NCBI GenBank assembly: GCA_947165295.1
Contig: CAMUZU010000003.1
Span: 47,188-111,187, forward strand
Direction of reading: 5' to 3'
DNA length: 64,000 bases
From: an uncultured Selenomonadales bacterium
GTDB taxonomy: Bacteria > Bacillota > Negativicutes > Selenomonadales > Selenomonadaceae
The notes under the pieces: generated by a model
Databases searched by the model: none
Told to the model about the DNA's origin: nothing
What the model saw: the letters and a program-made list of their open reading frames with translations, nothing else
Program-made: the position numbers and the translations under genes
Shown: positions 27,988 through 36,100 of the stretch, piece by piece
How positions within the stretch are numbered: the first letter of the stretch is position 1
How the letters are laid out: every line of letters begins with the position of its first letter

Positions 27988-28875
27988 ATGGACTTTGCGC
28001 ATCAACTCGTTCAGCAGTTGATAAACGGCGTGAGCTTGGGCAGCATTTACGCGCTGATTGCCCTGGGCTACACAATGATTTACGGCATCATAAAGTTGAT
28101 TAACTTCGCGCACGGCGACGTTTACATGGTCGGCGCGTATATCGGCTTCGCGGCGGTCACGATTGGCAACCTGCCGATTTTTCCCGCGCTGTTGATTTCA
28201 ATGGCGTTGACGGCACTGCTCGGCATGTTGGTTGAAAGAATTGCTTACAAGCCGCTTCGTCACGCGCCGCGAATTTCGCTTCTGATAACGGCAATAGGCG
28301 TGTCGTTCTTCCTCGAATACGCCAGCATGTATTTCGTCACGCCGACGCCGCGCACGTTCCCCGAAGTCATGCCGAACACTTCGTTCAACTTGGCGGGCTT
28401 CGTCGTCAACGGTCAACAGCTGTTAATCTTCGGCATAACGATTGTTTTGATGGCGATTTTGACGTACATCGTTCAAAAAACGAAACTCGGCAAGGCAATG
28501 CGTGCGGCAAGTTTCGACACGGAAACCGCGCAGTTAATGGGCGTCGACTCGGATAAAGTCATTTCAATGACGTTTTGTATCGGCTCGGCACTTGCGGCGG
28601 CGGCGGGCGTTTTGGTCGGCGTCTACTACAACACGATTGATCCGCTCATGGGTATCATGCCCGGCTTAAAAGCGTTCGTCGCGGCTGTCCTCGGCGGCAT
28701 TGGAATTTTGCCCGGCGCGGTCGTCGGCGGAATTGTTTTGGGCGTCGTGGAAGCTCTCGTCGCGGGCTTTATTTCGTCGACGTTCCGTGACGCGGCGGCG
28801 TTTGCGATTTTAATTCTGGTGCTGTTGATTAAGCCAAGCGGTCTCTTCGGCAAGAACACGAACGAAAAGGTGTGA
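27988..28875 (+). CDS. livH: branched-chain amino acid ABC transporter permease LivH
   Basis: Integral membrane permease, 295 residues. ATG 27988 follows GAGGAGG and gives the family-typical N-terminus with GVSLGSIYALIALGYTMIYG. The INFAHGDVYMVGAY segment and the C-terminal LGGIGILPGAVVGG segment are hallmarks of LivH. About eight hydrophobic helices can be counted. Pairs with LivM, whose gene follows after four bases. Confidence 0.95.
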   Translation: MDFAHQLVQQLINGVSLGSIYALIALGYTMIYGIIKLINFAHGDVYMVGAYIGFAAVTIGNLPIFPALLISMALTALLGMLVERIAYKPLRHAPRISLLITAIGVSFFLEYASMYFVTPTPRTFPEVMPNTSFNLAGFVVNGQQLLIFGITIVLMAILTYIVQKTKLGKAMRAASFDTETAQLMGVDSDKVISMTFCIGSALAAAAGVLVGVYYNTIDPLMGIMPGLKAFVAAVLGGIGILPGAVVGGIVLGVVEALVAGFISSTFRDAAAFAILILVLLIKPSGLFGKNTNEKV

Positions 28876-28879
28876 CGAT

Positions 28880-29845
28880 ATGAACTCTGCACGAAAACGC
28901 GATTTGGTTATGCTCGTCTTCGGGCTGATTTTGTACGGCGTGTTGCAGTCGTTAATCAGCGCGAAGGTCATCGGCTCGTTTTGGGAGCTGAACATCATTT
29001 TAATTTGCGTCAATATCATCCTGTCGGCAAGCTTGAATTTAATCAACGGCTACACGGGACAATTTTCGCTCGGCCACGCGGGCTTTATGGCTGTCGGCGC
29101 GTATGTCGGCGTCGTCGCAACGGTCAAGTTTGAACTGCCGCTGATTGTCGCGCTGATTCTCGGAGCCGTTGCCGCAGGTTTCCTCGGCTTTTTGATTGGA
29201 CTGCCGACACTTCGACTGCGCGGAGATTATCTTGCGATTGCGACGTTGGGGCTCGGCGAAATTATCCGAATCGTCATCATGAACATTGATTACGTCGGCG
29301 GCGCGGCGGGCTTCAAAGGCATTCCGCATTTGACGAACTTCACGTGGGTTTTCTTCGCAATGCTGGTGACTTTGTTCTTCATAAAAAATTTCGTGAACTC
29401 GTCGCACGGGCGCGCTTGCATTGCCATTCGCGAAAACGAAATTGCGGCGGAGGCAATGGGCGTCAACACGACAAAATACAAAGTCATGGCGTTCACAATC
29501 GGCGCGGCATTCGCGGGCGTTGCGGGCGGCCTGTTCGCGCACCAGTTCTATTTGATAAGCCCGACGTCGTTCACGTTCATGGCGTCGTTCAACTACCTGA
29601 TAATGGTCGTCATGGGCGGTCTCGGCTCAATCACCGGCTCAATCGCGGGCGCGTTCGTCGTCACGTTCATTTCGGCGGCGTTGGCGTCGTTCCCCGAAGT
29701 GCGCATGATAATTTACGCGTTGGCGTTGATTCTGATGATGTTCTATCGCCCGCAGGGACTTTTCGGTTACATGGAATTGACCAACGTCGCGCCGATTAAA
29801 AAGTTTCTTGACAAAGTTTCGGGCGCGAAGGAGGCTTCGACATGA
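28880..29845 (+). CDS. livM: branched-chain amino acid ABC transporter permease LivM
   Basis: Second membrane permease, 321 residues, with the family motifs LINGYTGQFSLGHAGFMAVG, LRLRGDYLAIATLGLGEI and VMGGLGSITGSIAG. The C-terminus ends in KEAST, and the DNA for these residues contains the AAGGAGG ribosome site of the next gene, whose ATG overlaps this stop as ATGA. Confidence 0.95.
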   Translation: MNSARKRDLVMLVFGLILYGVLQSLISAKVIGSFWELNIILICVNIILSASLNLINGYTGQFSLGHAGFMAVGAYVGVVATVKFELPLIVALILGAVAAGFLGFLIGLPTLRLRGDYLAIATLGLGEIIRIVIMNIDYVGGAAGFKGIPHLTNFTWVFFAMLVTLFFIKNFVNSSHGRACIAIRENEIAAEAMGVNTTKYKVMAFTIGAAFAGVAGGLFAHQFYLISPTSFTFMASFNYLIMVVMGGLGSITGSIAGAFVVTFISAALASFPEVRMIIYALALILMMFYRPQGLFGYMELTNVAPIKKFLDKVSGAKEAST

Positions 29846-30069
29846 CCAAAAATAAACTTGCGGCAATTGCCTTGATTGAACGCGTTCCCGACGAAAAATC
29901 CGCCGTCGTGCTGAAAATCCTGCAAGGCGTCTGCGAACTGATTGGCGTCGACACGAACCGCAACGAACGCTTGACCGAACGAATCGAACAAAACCTTGCG
30001 CTCATGGAAGAACTTGAAAATCTTGTCGGCGAAGACGAAATGTCCGACATTAAGGAGGCTTCGACATGA
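29842..30069 (+). CDS. small protein, likely antitoxin-like (copy 1)
   Basis: 75 residues. The N-terminal helical stretch KLAAIALIERVPDEKSAVVL resembles the dimer-like start of short antitoxins that accompany PIN toxins, but no DNA-binding motif is clear. It overlaps livM by ATGA and ends, like livM, in KEAST, with the ribosome site of the next gene inside those codons. The following gene is a diverged copy, so this pair arose by tandem duplication. Function inferred only from the PIN gene downstream. Confidence 0.65.
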   Translation: MTKNKLAAIALIERVPDEKSAVVLKILQGVCELIGVDTNRNERLTERIEQNLALMEELENLVGEDEMSDIKEAST

Positions 30070-30314
30070 CCGAATCCAAACTTGAGGCAATCGCGCTGAT
30101 TGAAAGCATTCCTGACGAAAATTCGGACATGCTCGTTAAAATCGTGAAAAATATTCGCGAACTGCTCGGCGTCGAATCAAAATCTCGTGCAGAGAAAAAT
30201 TTGGCGATTATGGATGAAGTCAAAGCCTTAATCGGCAAAGACATACCTTGGCACGACGAAGCAGATATGATTCGAGAGCTTGCGGAAATGCGGAGGCACC
30301 GTGCTAAGTCATGA
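30066..30314 (+). CDS. small protein, likely antitoxin for the PIN toxin (copy 2)
   Basis: 82 residues, paralogous to the preceding gene in the first about 40 residues (KLEAIALIESIPDENSDML). It differs by a C-terminal tail with DIPWHDEADMIRELAEMRR, the kind of charged tail that can bind a toxin groove. ATGA overlaps join it to both neighbours. Being directly before the PIN gene, it is the better antitoxin candidate of the two. Confidence 0.7.
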   Translation: MTESKLEAIALIESIPDENSDMLVKIVKNIRELLGVESKSRAEKNLAIMDEVKALIGKDIPWHDEADMIRELAEMRRHRAKS

Positions 30315-30721
30315 GGATTATGCTCGATACAAATGTTTTGGTTTCCGCGTTCATTTTCGGCGGCAAAGTTCGATCTGCGTTGAAACTTTTGTTCGAGACG
30401 AATTGCGAAATTTACGTTTCGGAATATGTTGATGACGAATTCAAGCGCATTCTGAACGAAAAATGGTCTGAACGTGCCGAAAAAATTTATTCACTGTACA
30501 GGTCTGCGGATTTTGTCTTTTGTTCGAGCACATCTGAAATTTTGGGTCATTTGCGGGACGAAAAAGACATTCCCGTTTTGAGCGACGCAATTTATCACGA
30601 CGTGGATATTCTGTTGACAGGCGACAAAGATTTTTTGACAGCGGATATCGAAAAGCCGCAAGTCGTTTCACCGACTGAGTTGCTTGAATATTTTTCACGG
30701 AAAGGATTTTTCTATGGCTGA
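30311..30721 (+). CDS. PIN-domain toxin (VapC-like ribonuclease)
   Basis: 136 residues of the PIN fold, a Mg-dependent ribonuclease family typical of type II toxins. Acidic active-site residues are visible in MLDTNVLVSAFI, in YVSEYVDDEFKRIL and in LSDAIYHDVDILLTGDKDFL. The arrangement matches the COG1569-type branch. It overlaps the preceding small gene (ATGA), and its last eight bases overlap livG, so the toxin unit is embedded in the transporter operon and shares its transcript. Confidence 0.88.
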   Translation: MRIMLDTNVLVSAFIFGGKVRSALKLLFETNCEIYVSEYVDDEFKRILNEKWSERAEKIYSLYRSADFVFCSSTSEILGHLRDEKDIPVLSDAIYHDVDILLTGDKDFLTADIEKPQVVSPTELLEYFSRKGFFYG

Positions 30722-31496
30722 CAACAAACATCTGCTTGAAACAACGGACGTGTCGGAAGTCTTCGGCGGACTCAAGGCAGTTTCCGACTTCAACATCTAC
30801 ATCGACCAAGGCGAACTGATCGGCTTAATCGGTCCCAACGGCGCGGGCAAAACCACGGCGTTCAACTTGATAACGGGCGTTTATCAACCGACCACGGGCG
30901 AAATTATTTTCGACGGCAAGTCAATCGTCGGACTCAAGCCGTACGAAATCACGACTCGCGGCGTCGCCCGCACGTTCCAAAATATCCGCCTGTTCAGCGA
31001 ACTGAGCGTGCTCGACAACGTCAAAATCGCTTACCACTGCCACGTTAAATACGGCTTGCTTGAAAGCGTCCTGCGCATGGGTCGCTACTTCGGCGAAGAA
31101 AAGTCAATCGAAGACGAAGCACTCCAATTGCTCAAGATTTTCAAGCTCGACGAACACGCTTACGAAGTCGCGAAAAATCTTCCTTACGGCGCACAACGTC
31201 GACTTGAAATTGCCCGCGCTTTGGCAGCGAAGCCGAAGTTGCTTTTGCTCGACGAACCCGCCGCCGGCATGAACCCGCAGGAAACGCAGGAACTCATGGA
31301 AATGATTCGCTGGATTCGTCAACAATTCGGCTTGACCGTCCTGCTTATCGAACACGACATGAGCCTTGTCATGGGCATCTGCGAACGAATTTACGTCCTT
31401 GAATACGGCATGATTATCGCCGACGGCACGCCCGCCGAAATTCAAAACAACCCCGAAGTCATTCGCGCTTACCTGGGCGACGAGGCCGTTAACTGA
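30714..31496 (+). CDS. livG: branched-chain amino acid ABC transporter ATPase LivG
   Basis: Cytoplasmic ATPase, 260 residues from ATG 30714, which follows AAAGGA. Walker A is GPNGAGKTTAFN, the LivG-type signature is LPYGAQRRLEIARAL, Walker B is LLLLDEPAAGMNP, and the H-loop is LLIEHDMSLVM. The GVARTFQNIRLF Q-loop is typical of this subfamily. A hexapeptide acetyltransferase gene separates it from livF. Confidence 0.95.
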   Translation: MADNKHLLETTDVSEVFGGLKAVSDFNIYIDQGELIGLIGPNGAGKTTAFNLITGVYQPTTGEIIFDGKSIVGLKPYEITTRGVARTFQNIRLFSELSVLDNVKIAYHCHVKYGLLESVLRMGRYFGEEKSIEDEALQLLKIFKLDEHAYEVAKNLPYGAQRRLEIARALAAKPKLLLLDEPAAGMNPQETQELMEMIRWIRQQFGLTVLLIEHDMSLVMGICERIYVLEYGMIIADGTPAEIQNNPEVIRAYLGDEAVN

Positions 31497-31508
31497 GGAG
31501 AAATTTTT

Positions 31509-32408
31509 ATGGCGTACAAAGCTTTGCTTTTCGGCACGGACGACATTTTTAATGAGTTGCAACCGTTTTACAACGCGCAAGTCAAACGCGGCAATTTGGA
31601 CGTCGTCGCCCGCGTTGATAACGTAAGTGACCCGACGGCGGATTATAAGCCGAGCGACTTCGACATCGCGATAATTTCGTCGCACGAACATTTTTTCGAG
31701 CGCGTGAAGTTTTTGGAAGCTCAAGGTCTTCCGCGCAACAAAATCGTCGACGGGCGAGTTTTTCAGGTGCCGAATCTGAACGTGCCGCGCCTGCTTGCCG
31801 AAAGTGTCGCTTACGGCGTCTTGGAAAAAGATTCTTTTGTCGCCAACTCGAATTCGATTTATCCGCAACGACTTTCCGCAGGCAACCTCGGCGTTGAACT
31901 TGGCGTGAAAAGTTACATCAGCGGCGCAACGATTGAACGCGACGGGGTTGTCAGCGTCGGAAATTTTTCCGCCATATCGTGGGGAATCACATTTGAATTC
32001 GCGCTCAGCCAAAACCACAATTACCGCACGGTCACAGCTTACAGTTTGTTGGGCATGGATTGGACGGTGCCGCGTGAATTTTTCCCGCAATTTGGCAAGT
32101 ATCGAATTGAAATCGGCAATGACGTTTGGGTCGGTCGCGGTTGCTTTTTCAAATGCGGTACGCCCGACAAGCCGCTCGTTATCGGTGACGGAGCAGTTAT
32201 CGCGGCGGACAGCGTCGTCGTCAAAAACGTTCCGCCTTACGCGATTGTCGGCGGAAATCCCGCGCAGATTATCAAGTACCGTTTCACGCCCGACGTTATC
32301 GAAGCACTTTTGCGAATCAAATGGTGGAATTGGAGCCTCGACAAAATCCACGACAACTTCAAATACTTCAACGACATCGACAAGTTCATTTCGATTCACG
32401 ACAAATGA
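31509..32408 (+). CDS. hexapeptide-repeat acetyltransferase (CatB/Vat-like C-terminus)
   Basis: 299 residues. The first about 100 form a Rossmann-like domain (ALLFGTDDIFNEL, FDIAIISSHEHF) as in sugar O- or N-acyltransferases. The rest is a left-handed beta helix with hexapeptide repeats (IEIGNDVWVGRGCFFKCG, VIGDGAVIAADSVVVKNVPP, YAIVGGNPAQIIKYRF) and the IKWWNW segment that closes CatB/Vat-like xenobiotic or sugar acetyltransferases. It probably acetylates a sugar nucleotide or surface glycan; substrate unknown. It is inserted between livG and livF with a clear GAGGAG ribosome site. Confidence 0.85.
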   Translation: MAYKALLFGTDDIFNELQPFYNAQVKRGNLDVVARVDNVSDPTADYKPSDFDIAIISSHEHFFERVKFLEAQGLPRNKIVDGRVFQVPNLNVPRLLAESVAYGVLEKDSFVANSNSIYPQRLSAGNLGVELGVKSYISGATIERDGVVSVGNFSAISWGITFEFALSQNHNYRTVTAYSLLGMDWTVPREFFPQFGKYRIEIGNDVWVGRGCFFKCGTPDKPLVIGDGAVIAADSVVVKNVPPYAIVGGNPAQIIKYRFTPDVIEALLRIKWWNWSLDKIHDNFKYFNDIDKFISIHDK

Positions 32409-32420
32409 GGAGGTCTGCTT

Positions 32421-33131
32421 ATGGCAATGCTTGAAGTCAACGACATCAACGTTTATTACGGCGCAATTCACGCGATTAAAGGTATCAGCTTGACCGTCGA
32501 CGAAGGCGAAATCGTCACGTTGATTGGCGCGAACGGCGCGGGCAAATCAACCACACTGCGGACAATTTCCGGTCTGCTAAAACCGAAGACGGGCGCGATT
32601 AATTTCCTCGGCAAAAATATCGCGGGCATGCCGGCGCACAAAATCGTTCGCGAAGGAATTTCGCAAGTGCCCGAAGGTCGACGCATCTTCGCCGAAATGT
32701 CCGTGCTTGAAAATCTTGAACTGGGCGCGTTCACCCGCGACGACAAAGACGAAATTCGCCGCGACATGGAACTGGTTTTCGGTCGTTTCCCGCGGCTCAA
32801 AGAACGTATCGCTCAACAAGCCGGCACATTAAGCGGCGGCGAACAACAAATGCTTGCAATGGGTCGCGCTTTAATGAGTCGCCCGAAACTTCTTCTGCTT
32901 GACGAACCGAGCATGGGGCTTGCGCCGCTGCTGATTCGCGAAATTTTTTCGATCATCGTCGACATCAATAAGACGGGCACGACGGTTTTGCTTGTCGAGC
33001 AGAACGCGAACATGGCGCTTTCAATCGCGAACCGCGCTTACGTTTTGGAGACGGGACGAATCACGCTGTCGGGCGACGCCAAAGAACTTGCCGCAAGCGA
33101 AGACGTCCGCAAAGCTTATCTGGGCGGTTAA
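32421..33131 (+). CDS. livF: branched-chain amino acid ABC transporter ATPase LivF
   Basis: Second cytoplasmic ATPase, 236 residues. Walker A GANGAGKSTTLR, subfamily segment ISQVPEGRRIFAEMSV, signature LSGGEQQMLAMGRAL, Walker B LLLLDEPSMGLAP and H-loop LLVEQNANMAL are complete. Strong GAGGAGG ribosome site. Last gene of the liv operon. Confidence 0.95.
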   Translation: MAMLEVNDINVYYGAIHAIKGISLTVDEGEIVTLIGANGAGKSTTLRTISGLLKPKTGAINFLGKNIAGMPAHKIVREGISQVPEGRRIFAEMSVLENLELGAFTRDDKDEIRRDMELVFGRFPRLKERIAQQAGTLSGGEQQMLAMGRALMSRPKLLLLDEPSMGLAPLLIREIFSIIVDINKTGTTVLLVEQNANMALSIANRAYVLETGRITLSGDAKELAASEDVRKAYLGG

Positions 33132-33137
33132 AGTTTT

Positions 33138-33168
33138 GCGTTACTTTCTTTCGGCGGCTCAACTGTAA
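33138..33168. repeat. remnant of the three-hairpin repeat
   Basis: GCGTTACTTTCTTTC followed by GGCGGCTCAACTGTAAC keeps the left arm and a decayed right arm of hairpin 1; hairpins 2 and 3 are absent. It lies just before the large NTPase gene. Confidence 0.5.
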
Positions 33169-33189
33169 CTGTTTTCGAGAGGTGATTTT

Positions 33190-36100
33190 ATGGACGCTCT
33201 GCAAAAAATCAGCGAATTGCGACGTGTGTTGACGGAACTGCGCGCTCACTCCGTCGCGTTCAAAAAAAGTTTCGCCGACGTGCAAAAAGTTTTCGACGCG
33301 GGCAGTTTCGCTTCCGACGAACAGCTCAACTCTGCGCGAGAACATTTGGCTCAACTGACGGCGAAAGAAAATCTGTGCCGCGAACTTTGGTCGGACATTT
33401 TCGACGCGCCGTTTCCAAAAACTTTCGCGGAGACTGAAACGGCTTTGTCCGCGCACGAAAAGCGACTCGTCGAACAAGGCATCGTCAATCGTGCGGAAAA
33501 ATTCATGTGGCTGACGACCGAACAGCCCGCGCTGAAAAAAATTTTGGCGGCACACCAACGCAAGCTCAAAACTCTGCTGAACAAAGAAACACGCGGCGCG
33601 AAGGCGAAAGAGGCCGTCGAGCTGTACGCCAAATTCGTCGACGCCTTCAACGAGCCGGACGCCGTCAAAAAGTATTCGGCAAGCTTGGAACTGCGCGAAA
33701 CTTTCGGCGACGTTTTTATCGGCGCGGGACTTTTCGGCGACGCGTTGACTTTGCCCGTGCAAGGAACGCTCTTTGACGTCGACGCCGACACGCAAGTTGA
33801 CACGCCCGTCAAAAAGACACCGCCGGTTGAACCGACCGTTGACGAGCCGCCCGTCGATTACGAAAAAATTCTTCGCGACAAGGACGCGCTGTTGACCGAA
33901 GACGACCTTGCGCCGTGGGAAAAAATTTTCGTCACGGAACGCGGCGACAAACGCGAAATTACCGCCAAACGTTTGCGCAAAGATTTCGAGGACAGCTTCC
34001 TGTACAAAGAAAAGGCGCGTGTGCTGATTCAAGCCGCGTTCGACAATTGCTTTTCGATTAAGACGATTTGCGAAGGCACGAAGTTTTCGGAGACCGACGT
34101 TGAAAATGCCGTCGTGACGCTGCTCAACAAGGGTTACCTGCAGAAATATTCGTTCGGCGACTTAGGCGGCTTTTACGGGCTGACCGAGGACTTTTTTAAT
34201 TTCCTGAAGGTCGACGGCGCGAAGGAGTTCTTTAAGTTCTTTTCGTCGAAGATGAAGCTCGCGAAGAATCTGTTCAAGGACACGGACTTTCTTGAAGCCG
34301 ACTTTCGGTTTGCGCTGCCGCGAACGATCTTCATCAAAATGCGCGCCGTCGAGTTTGACCGTGAAAGCAAATTCGAGTCGGTGAACGTCCTGTTGCAGTC
34401 GATTCGCTGTGCGTTCAAAAGCAAGCACGGCAAAGACTTGATTTTCTGTTGCACGTGGAACGACGCCGCCGAGTGCAAAGCTTTTATTGACGACGCGAAA
34501 ACTTTTTTGTCGCAAGAAAAAACGTTTGACCGCGTGATTGTCGCGGGATTGAACGCGTCGCACGCCATGAAAATTTTTGACGCGCTTGACGAGATGCTCA
34601 AGTTGCCCAAAGCCGAACAGTTCACCTTTGCATTCGACGAAGACGCTTTCCGCCGCCGCGGCACGACGGAAAAAGTTTCGATCGAAGAAATTTGGTCGCC
34701 CGTGACCGACAAACCCGACCCGTCGCCTGAGCCGCCTGTCGACAAACCGCCGAAGAAGACGAAGAAGACGAAAACTTCGACGACGTCCGTCGACAAACCG
34801 TCGAAGAAAACCAAAGCTCCGACGCCTGAACCGCCCGTTGATGACACGACCGTTGACAAAACGCCGCCCGTTGACGAGCCGCCGAAGTCGAAGGTTTCAA
34901 TCGTCAAGGAAGACAAGCCGACTACACCGCTTAAACTCAACGTGCCCGACGAACTCAAGCCGCTTTACGCGATGTTCGCCGCGAAAAAATTTTACTGCGC
35001 GACGGCTTACCTGCGGGCTTTGGCTTTGCAGAACAAAACTTATGCGCCGCTTTGTCGACAGCTTGCTTACGCGCTCAACGACCCGGCGGAGATTGCGACT
35101 TACGGCGCGAGCAATATCATTTCGCTGTTCAACGAAAGCGCGACGCCCGACGAAGTTTTTTTGACGGCGGCGACGTTGCGCACGTTTTTTTACAGTCACA
35201 AGCAGTTTGATTACGACATGAAGACTTTGCACGGCATTGTAAACAACTTCAAGCTGTTGGAAAATGATTCGCCGCTGTCCGATTTGATTTACGAGCTGAT
35301 GAATTTCAAAGACGCCGCACACAACGGCGCAGACTTTTACGCCGACTACCGGCTCAAGAATCGTCAACAGGCGGAGACCAAAATCGCCCGACTTCGCCGC
35401 GACGCGCAGACTTGCCTTGACAGAATAACCAACTTCAACGACAGTGCTTACAACCCGCGCTTTATCGAGACGAAAAAAGTTCTCTTCAACGGCAGCGAAC
35501 TGACTGATTACCTCAAAGCGACCGCCGAAGACAAATTCGACGAAGACGTTTTGGATCTGACGAAAACTTTCCTGCAGACCAAGTTCATGCGCGAAGATTC
35601 GCCGCTTGCCGTCGAGAACGTCGACCCGTTCAAGCTTGACGAAATTATCGCCGAGGCGTGGGACGCTGCCGGCAAAAACATTCGTCGCAAGAAACACACG
35701 CTGCTTGTCGGTGAACTGCGCAACAATATCGTCACGTCGTTTAAAAAGGCGATTGAAATTCTGTGCGAACGCGTCAACCTGTTTGAGGAAGTCGCGCCGT
35801 TGCATTCGGACTTCGGTGCCGCCGAGTATCAAAAAGTTCGCGACAAGTTAATTGCCAAAGCCCGCGCCGCACAAAAAATTTTGCTTCGTGAACGTCTTGC
35901 CGGCGGTGAAGTTTTGCTGGTGACCTTGCAAGAAATTATCGACAAGCTTGAAGGCCGCTTCGAGCCCGTGCGCCACAAATATTTTTACGTGCACTTCCTG
36001 CGCGGGACGGAAATTCTTCTTGACGAAAACTACCTGCCGATTTTGACGTTCAACACGCAGGACGGCACGAACCAAAATGTTGCCGCACGAGTCGTCGAGT

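Noticed and set aside
29842..30721. Prophage or integron cassette in the liv operon
   Set aside because: No integrase, attC-like site or phage gene; overlaps of four to eight bases look like operon evolution with a toxin module.
31104..32471. Long reverse-strand open frame (455 codons) over livG and the acetyltransferase
   Set aside because: It lies opposite two genes with complete motifs, and its translation is rich in the Val/Asp/Phe pattern produced by antisense of this codon usage. Shadow frame.
33061..34032. Reverse-strand open frame (323 codons) over the start of the large NTPase gene
   Set aside because: Composition typical of antisense shadow, and it crosses the livF end; no domain or ribosome site.
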